NCBI RefSeq assembly: GCF_958295425.1
Contig: NC_081145.1
Coordinates: 26,581,889 to 26,645,888, forward strand
Reading direction: 5' to 3'
DNA from: Solea solea
Lineage: Eukaryota; Chordata; Actinopteri; Pleuronectiformes; Soleidae
DNA: 64,000 bases
Shown: positions 26,120 through 56,575 of the stretch, in pieces
Numbering within the stretch: position 1 is the first letter of the stretch
How the letters are laid out: the number at the start of each line of letters is the position of its first letter
Notes under the pieces: generated by a model
What the model was told of the DNA's origin: nothing
Database searches by the model: none
What the model saw: only the letters and a program-made list of their open reading frames with translations
Position numbers and translations under genes: made by a program

Positions 26120-26529
26120 TTAGAAGACACTGCAATTTCCTTCCAAACTTACTGCTTACCTTTCATAAATCAAGCTTACATCCATAAATCCAATGAGCAC
26201 TGTTTATTTATTAAGTGGTCACTGTGTCTACTTTCAAATGTGCACGCTGCACTTCGAGTCTATTTTCTGTGTTCATGAGTTCACTTTTGGCACCAGCAAC
26301 TTCTCAGAGGAAACCTAATCAACTACTTGTTAACGGGAATATCTGAAACACCCAATCACACAGCACCAACAGAATGCATTAAGGTATGTAGACATGGCCA
26401 ACACGACCTGCAAAAAGTAGGGAAGAAAGGTGGTGTAGGTGATTTGGAACATGGCATAGGCTATTTGTTAATGCCAGATGTGATAAAAGCTACTGATCTA
26501 CAGGGTATTTTTTTTTACACACAGCCATC

Positions 26530-27455
26530 CTCTTCTCTCTGTACATCAACTCTCTTGGTTCACACATCACAGCTACACTGACAACACCCAAATCATCTAT
26601 CTTTCCTCTGGTCTGAAACACACGTAGCAGAACAGATCTCTGCTTGTCTGACTGACATCTCTCAATGGATGTCGGACCATCACTTGAAACTCAATCTTGA
26701 CAAAACCGAGTTTCTTTTTCTTAAAGGAAAGGGCTCTCCCACCACAGACCTGACCATCACACTCGACAACTCTGTGGTAGCTCCCTCTCATACCGCAAGG
26801 AACCTGGGTGTGACATTGGACGACCATCTCTGCCTCACTGCCAACTTTGCTGCAACAGCTCGATCTTGCAGATACATGTTGCACAACATCAGAAGGATCT
26901 GACCTCTTCTAACCCAGAAGGCGGCACAAGTTCTGGTCCAGGCTCTTGTCATCTCACGCTTGGACTACTGCAACTCCCTCCTGGCTGGTCTCCCTGCGTG
27001 TGCCATACGACCCTCTGCAGTTCTTCCAGAATGCAGCAGCTCGACTGGTCTTCAACTTACCAAAGTCCTCTCATACTACACCGCTTCTTCGCTCCCTTCA
27101 CCGGCTTCCTGTAGCTGCTCGCATCCGCTTCAAGACGCTAGTGCTTCCATTCCATGCTACAAACGGATCCGGTCCAGCCTACATCCAAGACATGATCAAA
27201 ACCTACACCCCAACCCGCCCACTCTGCATCGACAAACCGGCTTGCTGCCCCCTCACTTTCAACTCTACCTCAACTAAGACAACGACGACAACGACAAAAA
27301 AAAAAAAAAAAAAAAAAAAACACTTACTAGCAATTTATAGTTTGACTTACTTCTAGCGCTTGTTTGTACCCAAATGTTGAAATGCACTTCTTGTCACTTT
27401 GGTTAAAAGTGTCTGCTAAATGACATGACATGTAATGTAATGTAATGTAGTGTAG
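26530..27455 (+). mobile_element. L2-type LINE 3' fragment (reverse transcriptase C-terminus and 3' tail)
   Basis: Plus-strand frames, broken by shifts, encode LKLNLDKTEFLFLKGKGSP, NLGVTLDDHLCLTANFAATA and DYCNSLLAGLP, then AAARLVFNLPKSSHTTPLLR and SLHRLPVAARIRFKTLVL. This is the signature order of the L2-clade reverse transcriptase C-terminus. A poly(A) run lies at 27,296-27,320. The 3' tail at about 27,400-27,455 reads TTAAAAGTGTCTGCTAAATG followed by TGTAATG repeats. 5' truncated and pseudogenised. Confidence 0.85.
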
Positions 27456-28140
27456 ATGTCTTCAAAACTATACCAGTTCCAACATTGGTTATCTTTCTCA
27501 TTAACTATTGATATAGTCCCTGAAAAAATGTTATCAGTCAATCCCAAGTTGTACATAACTTCTCGTTTCTCCATAAAACTCTTTATTCTGTACATGTTTA
27601 AATAGAAATAAGTGGTCTGCGAATGTACAACAACAGATAATCGGGCCCTTTAACAAACTGGTATTGATATCATTGATATCCCTTTCCTACATCAGACACT
27701 GCACAATTCAACACATGTTAAAACAAAAAGAAAACAAGCAGCCAGTATGTGTACAACAACAAAACGTGTGCTCTTAAATCAATTTCAATACCATGATTGA
27801 GTAAACTTTTGTCAGAGGTCAAACCGTGGTGCCTTTAGTGTCCACGTTTGTGACAGCATCATTAACAACACATCTAACAGGTGTCCAAACTGACTACATG
27901 AACGTGTCGTAACGCACATCAGAAAAAATCTGAGCAATAACAATAACACACACACTAGATTGACATTCACGCGTCCTCCTCTTGGACACAGGTCATAAGA
28001 ACACAGTCACGGACTGTGGGATCTCTTGGCAGCAGCAGCAGCCACACGGTTTTCAGTCTCAGAGTAAACATGAAGTCATCACTTCCTCCTCCTCAGCCGT
28101 CACTGAACCAGTGACAATGCTACACAAAACAAATGCCACG
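27456..28140. other. siah1 intron 1, distal part
   Basis: No coding signal. It leads into the CpG-rich siah1 promoter region. Confidence 0.5.
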
Positions 28141-28647
28141 ATAGGTTTCTGTTGACCTGAACTAACCTGCTTTGGGAACCGAAACGGCCCGTACCGACAA
28201 GGCAGACGACAGTGTGCCCCTACTCGGCTTTACTGTTACACACACACACACATACGAGGGCCTTGACTTGCCGTAAAGCAGTGCTCCCTTTTAGCTGGGG
28301 CTAGCTTACCGTAACAAGCTAGGACTTTAAACGTCTCCGTGGACACTTTAATGACCGGCAACAGCCGCGTACGTTTGACGGACACGTCAATCGCATGCAC
28401 AACGCACACGAGCCGGGACGTCATGATAGCAAACAAGGCAGCAACGGCAGCTAAAGCAGCTTTTTTTCATCCTGCCAAGCTCAGCTATTAGCACTAGCAT
28501 TAGCGCGGCGCTAACGAGGGGGAGCTAATGTCTGCTACAGCAGAGCTGTTGTTTTCCCCCCCACCACACACACACATACACATACATACACGGACACACG
28601 GAGCAGAGAAAATCTGATGTTTCACTCGCCTCGGTTCAGCTTCTCAC

Positions 28648-28910
28648 CTCGGACGGAGTATCCTTTCCGTTCAGTGCGGACTCACGGGCGAATGTGTGGC
28701 GGAGAAATGTACACACGATCCCTCTTTAGCGTGTTTCATTCGCAAGGCTCGCCGTACACATTCGCACCGCTGCTCTTGGACCAGAGACGAGACGCCAGGC
28801 GTTAAGTACCAGCCAGCCGCTCCGGAGCGCGCACAGTTGCTGAAGTTTGACTCGGGAGCGCGCCCGCCACGAACGACTGAGAGCATAATAATACACGACA
28901 ATAACTAAAG
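28648..28910 (-). promoter_or_regulatory. siah1: siah1 5' UTR exon and GC-rich promoter region
   Basis: On the minus strand a strong splice donor (CCGAG|GTGAGAAG) lies at 28648/28647. It follows CpG-rich sequence that contrasts sharply with the AT-rich surroundings. CpG density stays raised from about 28,140 to 28,900. Spliced to 8892 it gives a leader with no ATG in the siah1 frame and an in-frame TGA, as expected for a 5' UTR. The transcription start is not determinable by eye. Confidence 0.65.
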
Positions 28911-30220
28911 GAAGACTGATTAATTAATGAATATGGCAGATTTTTCACCATCAGCATCGACTTATCATCATTTAATTAAATTTATGAATGTTAATTTAAC
29001 ATTTTTTGTTTACAGAATCCTGCTAAATCCACTAAAACATACATACAAAAGTTTATTTATATTACCTATTTCATGTACTTTATATGTTGCTTTTATTTAA
29101 AAAAAATACAAGTGCACTGCATTGCAGACACAAACCTTTATCTAAATTCAGCATTTGTATGCAGTGTATCATTTTCTTAAAAAATATATGTATATACTGT
29201 ATATTATATAAAGCTGGCCAAACATACCAGCTTGATTTAGTGCCATAGAAAAGCCGACTTCTTAGTCGACCTCTATATGAAATGACTTATTTACAGTAAA
29301 TACATGGATGGATGGATTAATCAAAGCATTAAAGCCCATTCTATTCCTTTGTGTTGTTTTCAGCAGTGTTATGAGTATTTATAAGTCACTCATCACTACT
29401 CAGGGTTTTTTCAGAAGACTTCATGAAGTATGAAGCGTCTGAAGGGGTTATTTTTCTTTTTAGAAAATAAAATTGATTGATTAACCCTGGAAATGTTTAA
29501 AAGAAATAGGCCAAATAACAACATTTGACCACAGAGAACGTACAAAATTAACATAAAAGTAGCAAATGAATGTCTGTCTGACAAATGTGATCATTTGTGA
29601 CACATTCTATTGATTTTAATAGAAAAGAAAAAAAAAGAGCCAAAGTTTCATCGATTCAGATTAAGACCACTAGAGTTTGTCTTGCATGACGTGTAGCAGT
29701 GTGAGATTAAGATTACGAGGACATGTGGACAGAGGGGAGTCCTCCACCCTCCTCCACTCCCACTTGACATCATCATCATCATCATCACAGAGACTGGGAT
29801 TACAGGGAAGGATTGGTTATGTAAATGAAATGAGAAGCGTGAGTGCATGGCAGGGCGAGGCAGGATCACTCAGACAGCGCAGGAAAAGTGAGAGAAAAAG
29901 AGCAGACTTTTTGTAAATGTAATCCTATTGTCCTGCCATAAGCAGCGGCTTTAGGCACAGTCAGAACACAGTGTAGCACCCATTCATTCGTGTCATTATA
30001 CACTGTTTAACAGCCAGAGCACAACTACAACACATATATGTCGTGTTAATTATTCATCTGGACCAGTTTTGGTTAAAAGACCCATATTTTCACACATTTA
30101 TCGATACATTTAAATCACAATCTGTGCAACAGGCTTCAAATTTAGCAGGTGACTTAGTAATGAGACTTTGTTTAGACCAATCTGCATGTGTCCATATTGA
30201 CATAGTCTAGTCTTCCACAT
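28911..30220. other. intergenic region upstream of siah1
   Basis: AT-rich and non-coding, with a short CATCAT run at 29,769-29,786. Nothing recognised. Confidence 0.55.
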
Positions 30221-30284
30221 GGATTTATACAGTTACAGACCACGCCCAGGCGGGGAAAAACAAGTAGTCTACACTCATGGTTCT

Positions 30285-30620
30285 CAAACTGTGTTATGTG
30301 TACCACCAGTGGTACGCAAGCTTCCTCTGGTGGTACTTGGAGGAGTACTACCCCGGACAGGTCGCCAATCCGTCATAGGGACACATACGGAGACAAACAA
30401 CCATCCACTCTCGCACTCACGGTCAGTTTAGAGTGTCCAATTGACCTAATCCTCATATTGCATGTTTTTGGACTGTGGGAGATGAGACGGAGATAAGATG
30501 GACTGTAGGAGACCGGAGAACCCAGAGAAAACCAACACACAAACAGGGAGAACATGCCAACTCCACGCAGAAAGGCTCGGGTCTTCTTGCTGCAAAGGCA
30601 AGAGTAATAACCACTACACC
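30285..30620. repeat. common fish interspersed repeat (family not assigned)
   Basis: Contains the recognisable phrases CCGGACAGGTCGCCAATCCG, GCATGTTTTTGGACTGTGGG, GGAGAACATGCCAACTCCAC and a terminal AACCACTACACCACC. These recur together in many fish genomes. Non-coding. A pair of TGGTGGTAC phrases lies just upstream; a related phrase occurs at 57,680. Confidence 0.6.
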
Positions 30621-31689
30621 ACCTGTGTGGCAACTCTGTTCTGAAATCATTAGGTGAAATGTCAAAGGTTTGGTCACCTCAGGCCTAAATCCTGGAAAAA
30701 CTGGAAAGACAACATCTGAAGGAGGAAGGAGGAAGGAGCTCCTACATTCATGTAAATAAAGCTGCACTGAAATTGATATCTAGAACCAGCAAAGCAAAGG
30801 TGAGTAGCAGCAGGAATACGGGTCATTTTAAGGACATCATCATGCTGCCGTCACTCAACGTGGACAGTGTTTGAGCTGTGGATGAGTCGGAGACATGGAG
30901 TCCTTGATGAGACCGGGTTTGAACTGCACACAGAGAGAACGCAGGAGTAAAGGAGGAGACGGTGGGAGAGGGGACTAGAAGGGGAAAGGAAAGTGAGGAG
31001 ATCCAAAACCCCAGAGAATGTTAAGCTCTGCTGGTATGCTGCAGGAATTTGACTTTCTGGGCTGGACACGACAACGTACGGTGTACAGTACATTTTGTTT
31101 TATCTGGAAGAGAAGACGTTGACAAGGAAATGGCGGAGGAAGGAGAGGTTTCAGGAGGGAAAGTGGGGAGAGTTTGAGAGAGAGAGTGTGGAGGAAGGAA
31201 GTGGGAGACAGGAGTGATGGATGAGGGTGAGGGACTAGATCACTGGATTCCTGTTCCTGGCAGTAGATTCTCGTACCAATGTGGATTCTTCACGTGTCTC
31301 ACTGATGTTTTGTTTACAGCTGAACAGACTCTCTGGACCCAGAAATAACTAATATGAAACAGCATCGTTTCAAGAAATGTCCTCATACACACAACAATCC
31401 CCAAAACAGCTCTTTGGGACAAACTCGAGTTTCTGCCGATGTCAGTGCAATTCAGTCATTTTAGATCATTTATGAACGTATGAAGCTGTTAACAGCACAT
31501 TTGTGCCGAGTCATTTCAAAGACACAATTTTCTCCAACTGTGTAACAAAAAAGAAGAAATAAACAACCCAAACATGACTCAGCTAAAGTGTTTTTGCTGG
31601 TTTTTATTTACTTCGGTATCTTTCTGATATCTGATCCAGTGATTTTGACCAGTACTCACCGATTCCCATCCTTACTCTAAACACTGTAA

Positions 31690-31875
31690 TATATATGCCA
31701 GTCCTGTATGTGGCGCTGTAACACTGCCATGGAAATACATGGCAGGTGGTGGGGCGACAACATTATCTTCCTAAAGTTGTATATTGGTTGCATACACGAC
31801 CCATTTTCCAAATATAGTGTTTTAAGGGCTCCCAAAAATCTATTTCTATGTGGATAAAAAGCTGATCCAAAACTA
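31690..31875 (+). repeat. dispersed repeat, first copy (second at 48,546-48,781)
   Basis: Shares CCTGTATGTGGCGCTGTAAC with ACACTGCCA at the left and TCTATGTGGATAAAAAGCTG at the right with the copy inside n4bp1 intron 5. Same order and orientation, with a variable middle. Confidence 0.65.
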
Positions 31876-31994
31876 CAAAACTTTCTCCAAAAGTTCTTCC
31901 CAATTCATCTGCTACAGTGGTACGTTCCTAATGGAAACGCAAAAAAATATGTACTGTACCGTACCGAACCGTCCAACTCGGTGGACTTAAAGGT

Positions 31995-32390
31995 CAGTTT
32001 CTTTACATGCATGTTAAAAGTCCAATTTTAGTCGGACTAAGACAATAACTCGATAATTCGGTTTTCTTAATGTCATGCAAACCTGTTAGTCTGACTACAA
32101 TCTGCTAGTCTTGTAGTCAGACTAACATACCTGGATAATTTGATTCATAGTCTGATTACTCCAGCATGTAAATGCATAGTCTGACTGGAGATGGACTTGT
32201 CGCAGAAGGAGACGATGTATAAATTGCGGCGGCAGCGGCGTCTTTCTTCGGACAACACGGCAACCACAAGAGGTCAAGAGGAAACTGATTCAATATGCAC
32301 TAGCTTATAGAGGGACACAGCGCCCCCTACGGAGGCGGAGTCAGAAGTACACTGCAAATAACACGGCAAGTCGGACTATGGCCTTAGCTC
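31995..32390. repeat. probable DNA-transposon-derived repeat
   Basis: Contains several copies of AGTC(T/G)GACTA-type words on both strands and TTTACATGCATG near its start (opposed by CATGTAAATGC at about 32,166). This suggests an inverted-repeat MITE. No coding sequence. Confidence 0.4.
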
Positions 32391-32517
32391 GATTAAACTG
32401 TGCACGCAAAAGTACTGACAGTCTTATTTTTGCAACTAGCGGTGTCGCCCCCTGGTGGCTACTCAATTTATTTTTGCTTGCACAACGGTGTCCTCGGGAG
32501 AACCAGTAGACTGCGTC

Positions 32518-32640
32518 CACTTTCTCTACGACTGTAGCTCCAGTGATGCAGGACATGCCAACCAGTGGTAAATATTTACAGCGGTATCCAAACATCTGGT
32601 AACACTTCCCCATTCACTAGCATCGGAGTATTTTGCACAT
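32518..32640 (+). repeat. dispersed repeat, first copy (second at 34,333-34,457)
   Basis: About 120 bp, nearly identical and in the same orientation as 34,333-34,457. Both contain GACTGTAGCTCCAGTGATGC, then AAATATTTACAGCGGTATCC and ACACTTCCCCATTCACT. Non-coding. Confidence 0.8.
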
Positions 32641-32913
32641 TACTCAATAATATAATAATATACAAAGCCTTAGAATTGAAGCTTTCGAGTTATATACAAA
32701 GAATATACAAAAATTTTGTTTCTGAACTTTTCGGGTGAGAACCTCATGTGTAGCTACTATTTTCATCGCATGCAGAGGACTTATTGCAGCAGGATGGTTG
32801 TCAGTCTGTTTCACATTAGACGGCCCACAGGGAATTCTCTTCAGGCAGTGGTTAAAGGGGACGTGTGAATGATTTCCAGGAGAACTTTCCACCGTGGTCG
32901 AGGAATAATCAGT

Positions 32914-32915
<2 letters not shown>

Positions 32916-32952
<37 letters not shown>
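32916..32952. repeat. (CA)n microsatellite
   Basis: Pure CA run of about 37 bp. A GAGT-type tetranucleotide repeat follows at about 33,048-33,094. Confidence 0.95.
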
Positions 32953-32954
<2 letters not shown>

Positions 32955-33869
32955 CGGTGTCAGTGAGTCACTTTGCCTAACACACAACAGCCACGTGCAT
33001 TTACATAATGAGACCAGGGTTGTTTATGTAAAGTTCCTGTACCTGATGTGAGTGAGTGAGTGAGGGAGTGAGTGAGTGAGTGAATGAGTGAGTGCTTGTG
33101 TCTCCGGGGTCTTGCCTGAAACAGATGCAACGCAGAACAGGATGGAAGGAAAATATGAATTTCAGGAGCAACAGGATGTACAGTATATTTCCTTCTGAGG
33201 CACATCTGGACGTTTATCTGGAGCCAAAGATAAGACGAATGTGCAGTATGTGTGAGTGTGTGTTTGGTGAAATGTAAATGACTTAAAGACCACGTAAGAT
33301 CACAATGTGTGGTGATGTGGTGTAACCACACACATTTACATGAAGGCAAAGTGACTGAGAGGAGTCCTTATGTAACCACATACGTGTGTGAGATCCTCTG
33401 GACCCGAGGGACCTCCTCTTTAAAATTCCTCCCTATCCAGTATCAAGAAGAAGAATATTGAGTTTCACTGTGGCGACACTGACCTTTCTCTTTGGCCCGA
33501 GTCCAGCTTGTGTGGACACAACCTTTAGCCCAGAGACTTATTTGACTTACTGTTGTACAAAACTATGTAGACCTTTATTTATTATTGTTATATGGTGGTC
33601 TTCTGCTGCTGTAGACCATCTGCTTCAAAGTTGATGTTGAATGATCTTCTTCACATCTTGGTTGTAACTAGGGGTTATTTTAGTCACCGTTGCCTTTCTG
33701 TCATTTCAAACAGTCTTGTCCTTTTCCTATGACCTCTGACATCAACAAGGCATTTCAATCTAGAGAACTGCTGCTCATGATATTTTCCTCTTTTGAGGAC
33801 CCTTCTCTGTCTGGCACTGAAGCTGGAGGTGACGGAGCTGAAAGTGCTGATACGTCTGTTGGGAGTGAC

Positions 33870-34110
33870 CAGGATGGACATGTTCAGGTTTGGAGATAAA
33901 GTAAGATAGTCAAGGTTGGAGATGGTTTGGTCACGTACATTAGAGGGATAGTGATTATATTGGACAAAGGATGTTGCAGGAGGAAAAGAGGAAGACCACA
34001 GAGAAGGTTTGTGGATGTGGAGGACGTAACGACAGTTGGTGGGACAGAAGAGGACACAAGGGACAGGACGATATGGAAGCAGACAACAACCAATGACCCT
34101 GAACTGTGTT
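33870..34110 (+). mobile_element. RTE-like non-LTR retrotransposon C-terminal relic
   Basis: The plus-strand frame encodes CCRRKRGRPQRRFVDV, then EDTRDRTIWKQ and NDPE. This is the typical tail of fish RTE-like reverse transcriptases (KRGRPK.R..D, then AEDR..W.). Heavily truncated. Confidence 0.65.
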
Positions 34111-34332
34111 TTTAAATGACCTTGATATTCAACAACAATACAAATTTATAATTACAAATAAAACTGGGAAAACGGCAAATTAGAACTCACAAACTGGGAC
34201 AAAGAGCTTTGAACTGAGGAGGGCGGCATTACATGTTGTTGTGAACAACCATGACATCCCCTTTGTTCCTCACTCTGGTGCTTGTTTTTGAACTTCAGCC
34301 GCTCGTCTTGACCATGTTTACATGTCTACATA

Positions 34333-34457
34333 CACTTTCTCTACGACTGTAGCTCCAGTGATGCGGGACATGCCAACCAGGTGGTAAATATTTACAGCGG
34401 TATCCAAACATCTGGTAACACTTCCCCATTCACTTGCATTGAGAGTATTTTTCACAT
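34333..34457 (+). repeat. dispersed repeat, second copy
   Basis: Partner of 32,518-32,640. It is followed by a further element-like stretch (GCCACGTGATTGGCCGATTT at about 34,478). The pair flanks the RTE-like relic but I see no sign that they are LTRs. Confidence 0.8.
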
Positions 34458-34572
34458 CCTGCATACGCTGAGTAACTGCCACGTGATTGGCCGATTTGAT
34501 ATTTGCGGTAACGAGTGGTTGAACGGGTGAATTAGACACAAAGAGGACTTTTGAGCTCTCCAAACACACACA

Positions 34573-35191
34573 CACACACACAGAATTTTAGCTAACTTTT
34601 AGTTAACTTTAACCCATCTTTATACTAGAAATAAACAATATAAACAAATAGCTATCTAGTTAGCTGGCTAATTGGCTAGAATTTTAGCTAATACATTTGT
34701 TTTTGCTATTCTGTAGACAGACAGACAGATAGGTAGATAGAATTTTAGCTCACTTTTACCTAAATTCACAGTAAACAAACAAACAGCTAGAATTTTAGTT
34801 AACTTTAACTTATCTTTACACTAGATAAACAAATAGCTATCTAGTTCGCTGGTCAATTGGCTAGAATTGTTTTCCTATTCTGTAGACAAACAGACAGACC
34901 GAATTTTAGCTAACTTTAAGATCACTTTAACCTAAATTCACGCTTAACAAACAAACAGCTATCTATCTAGCTAGAATTTTAGTTAACTTTAACCTATCTT
35001 TACGCTAGATAAACAAATAGCTATCTAGTTAGCTGGCTAATTGGCTTATCTTTTTGCTATTCTGTAGATAGACAGGTAGATAGAATTTTAGCTCACTTTT
35101 AACTCACTTTAAATTTACGCTGAACAAACAAACAAACAAACAGCCATCTAGCTGGCTAGATGGATTTTAGTTAACTTTAACCTAACTTTAC

Positions 35192-35228
<37 letters not shown>

Positions 35229-35230
35229 CC
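34573..35230. repeat. higher-order tandem array (units of about 160-190 bp)
   Basis: Repeating words GAATTTTAGCTAACTTT, TAGATAAACAAATAGC, CTATCTAGTTAGCTGGCTAA and TCTGTAGACAGACAGAC recur in the same order four times, ending in a GATA run at 35,192-35,227. Degenerate units suggest an old minisatellite. An inverted copy lies at 58,130-58,385. Confidence 0.85.
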
Positions 35231-35882
35231 ACAGAATAGACATAAAGACGAGACCAACAAAGAAAAGATAAAGGTCAGAGTTATGCTTAAACAAACAGAA
35301 GCAACAATGTTTGCAGGTGAGTCAGCAACATGTCATTCAGTCACCGTCGGTCTGTACCTGCCTACACAGTTCTGCTCCAATGAGGAAAAATGACTAAAAA
35401 CAGGTCATAGGTAGGTGTTGCATGAATGTCTTCACTAATACTGTAAAAAACAATTCCTGTTAAGTTCTGTTACAATATTATAAATTATATTCACATTACA
35501 GTTATGCCAAATAAATAAATAAAAAATGTGTTCATCTCCATCTATTCTTTTTGTTTGTTTTGGTTTTGTATTTGTGCTTTGGCCTTTTAAATGTGTGTGT
35601 ATGGGCATAAATACACAGACATGAAGTGCATTGGTGAACACCTTTAACCCACCAGCCATAGCTCAAACATGCACTGACCTCTAGTGGTTAACCTACAGAA
35701 GCAAACTGATACGTCCTCGATGCTATGGGAAATGAATATATGGCTTATGAAACAGTTAAAACATATATAAATGTAATGAAAACTAACATTAAAATGGCCA
35801 CAAAGAAAAATGTAAAGGAACCATATACTGGTTATTGCATAACAGCTCAGATCCCATTATAAATATGTATAAACAAGATCGA

Positions 35883-36120
35883 CCGAGAACAGCTGCAAGT
35901 CCTTCACCACCAGATGAGGTGGTTTGGGCATCTGGTCTGGTTCGGCTTGGTTTGGATTGGATGCATCCTGGGCCTCCTGGGTCTTTTCCACAGGAAGTTT
36001 CCTGACCTCAGTGGTAAACAGATACAGGGAGGAGAAGCCAGGTCAGAATCCAGATCCTCCAGCAAGAGCCGGAAAAGTCTGGAGGTGTTTAGGCAACAAA
36101 AACAAACAACCAATATCCAG
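35883..36120 (+). mobile_element. probable non-LTR retrotransposon scrap
   Basis: The plus strand encodes DREQLQVLHHQMRWFGHLVW in one frame and related Pro/Arg-rich sequence in another. The R.WFGHLVR-type motif is common near the C-termini of fish LINE reverse transcriptases. Short and frameshifted, so tentative. Confidence 0.45.
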
Positions 36121-36948
36121 TCATTCTTACAAGTCGAAACTACAGTTACAGATACAGTATAGGTAATTCACAGTTGACCGGTGAAAACTACGTCACAGAT
36201 ATCACTAATTCAGGTTTTACTGGTCAAAATGACTAAAGAATGACATGATATCAGTGATTGTCAAACTTGGCGATTAAACATTAAAAGGACTTGCCGTAGG
36301 AGCAGCACACAAGATGCATTCAAGCAACCTTGTAAATGTCATAATTTCTGCACATTCAGTCCACTAACTAAACGCTTCCTCCTGCTGCCACCTTGTGGTG
36401 GTGATAGAGGCTCCACAAATTAGGCAAATTAGGTTAAAAGAAAGATTTTTCAATGCAAACATTGACAAAACATTTTTCTTTGTTCTTTTTAATAAAACCA
36501 CAAATAGTCACATTAACCCATGAAAAAATAAATCTAAACTTTATGCCCTTCCCTCTCATTAACGATCACAAGGCTGAAATACACTCTTGCAAACTCGGTG
36601 TAGTGCAAATTGATGATATAGAGTATGCTGAATTAAATAATTAAAGCCACCTTTTTCATCTTTTAGAGCACTGCCGATATTTACAAATGCCACCTGCCGT
36701 GGCAAAAAAACCTTCCAAAGTAGGCAAATTCTGTGAGGAAAAACGCGTTTTGGCCCCAAAAAATTTGAGAAAAATACACACTTATCGCACATATCCAAAA
36801 ACATTTGTTGTTCTTTTCAATACAAAATGCATGGCCTTCCGCAGTATGTAAATAAATCTCAGTTGAATCACTGTAGGTGAGAGAAGAGGAAAAACAGCAA
36901 CCACTGTCCGACCATGTACACATGAGCGTTAATGGGGGGAACTGCTGT

Positions 36949-36954
36949 TTTATT
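36949..36954 (-). terminator. n4bp1: candidate n4bp1 poly(A) signal (AATAAA)
   Basis: TTTATT on the plus strand reads AATAAA on the minus strand, about 1.7 kb downstream of the n4bp1 stop. Another match lies at about 37,448-37,453. Which is used cannot be told from sequence alone. Confidence 0.35.
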
Positions 36955-38652
36955 TAGTTTTTACTTTCTCACATACATATAACCATATATGTGCACTGTA
37001 GCCAAAAAAAATGCTTGTATTTACAAAAAATAAACCAATATACACCAACCAGAATTATAATTACAACCAAAAAAAGAGCAGAAAAGTCCTTCAGTAATCG
37101 TCACGACGACAACACGGGCCAGTACGAACAAAATTGTGTTGTTGCCTTGTAAAGACTTTGTGCAGATTCTTCTTCTTACAAGGAGATAACATTTTTGTTT
37201 GTTTGTATTTTACAAAAATCAGACACTCTTTAAATAAACAAGCTGCAGCCCACAGTCTCTTTGTGTGTGTGTGTGTGAGTGTGAGTGTGTGTGTGTGAGA
37301 GTAAAAACAAAAAACAACAAGCTTTCTGAAGATTTGTCAGTGAAACCTTGTTTTTACCCTTTTACATCATAACTCACCTTCAGTGCAATAAATTCAACTA
37401 TTTGACACTAATTACAAATGTTCTTTCAGTAAAAATATATGATCATATTTATTTTTTTAAGGGGGGGGGGGGGGGAGGAAGGGGAAACTTTAAATTTAGT
37501 GTTTTGTTTTCACTCCTGTGTCACAACGTAACAAGGGCGTTTCATGGCGTATATGAACCGGAACAAACTTCTTCTCTTAACAGGACGGAGGAAAAAAACA
37601 ACAAAAACCACATAAGACAGCTTTTTCTTTGGATTTGTTCGGGGGGGGGGGGGTATATAAAGATTATACCTTTAAAAAAATAGTTTTTTGTGTGTGTGTG
37701 TATTAAATTATATGTATTAATAATTTCAACACAAAAAGGGCCAAACATTATGAGGGAGGGGATACAGTGTAACATCTGTTTTCATGAAACTGATCCAAGT
37801 TCACAGGCAAGAAAATGAAGGTAAAAACCTTTAAACTTGAGCTGAGAACTGCTGAGAACTGCTCCTTCGCGACGCCGCACAAGACGTGGATCATTTAGTT
37901 TTTGGTCCGGTTCAGACCCGGACGCTTTCAAACCTGAACTTGAAAGGTCCATGTGTGACCAGATCGCTCAGGATGGATTCGACTAAATGGATTAATCTTT
38001 TCATTACTTTCTCCAAAAAATGTTGATTGCCGGTTCCCGAACTTCAAAAATGAAGCTGTTCTCAAATGTCAGTTTTAATGATTTCTTTGTAACACGGGGA
38101 GCAAAGAAACCAGAAAATATTAACTACTCACAAAAAAAGATTAGAAACTAAACCTGATTAGAAATGAAGTAAACAAGTTAATACCAGGTCTAACCCTAGG
38201 CTCTAAGTTTAAACTTGTTCTTGCAGATGTTTAACTGATGTTTAACTGGAAAACAAAATAAAACCTGCATGTTTCATTAATCCGATCATGAAAAAAGTGT
38301 GTGATGGTGTTAGAAGTCAGTCTGACGGGTTTTAGGAGAAAAAACTGGAGCCACATTCTCATGAAAGCCAGTTCTTTTTGGTCCACAACGCTTTTCATTT
38401 CCCCCCCCCTGCACATTCACGGAACGTCTGGGCTCTTTGTCGACGATCTAATTTGAAAGATTTGCTGCTGCTGCCAGTGTTGTTCACGTTCATCGCTATG
38501 AAAGAAAATTTGCCAATAGCAGCTAGTTTGATGATCTTAATGTACATAAAAAATAAGAATAAAAACAACAACTTTAAATTGTCCTCCAGGGCTGGAAGAA
38601 GTGGCAAAATAAATTATATGCTAACGTGTGTGTGTGTGTGTGTGTCAGTTGT
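36949..38652 (-). other. n4bp1: probable n4bp1 3' UTR
   Basis: Non-coding sequence after the n4bp1 stop. It contains an (AC)10 run immediately after the stop (38,625-38,646) and two runs that are poly(C) in the transcript: G15 at 37,461-37,475 and G13 at 37,641-37,653 on the plus strand. A family A repeat lies at about 38,000-38,150. Its extent is inferred only from a poly(A) motif. Confidence 0.45.

Positions 38653-56575
<17,923 letters not shown>

Noticed and set aside
32518..34457. LTR retrotransposon with 120-bp direct repeats as LTRs
   Set aside because: No TG...CA termini, primer-binding site, polypurine tract or gag-pol sequence between them. The interior holds only an RTE-like relic.
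34573..35230. CRISPR-like spaced repeats
   Set aside because: Vertebrate context. The units are degenerate and the intervening sequences repeat too, so this is a minisatellite.
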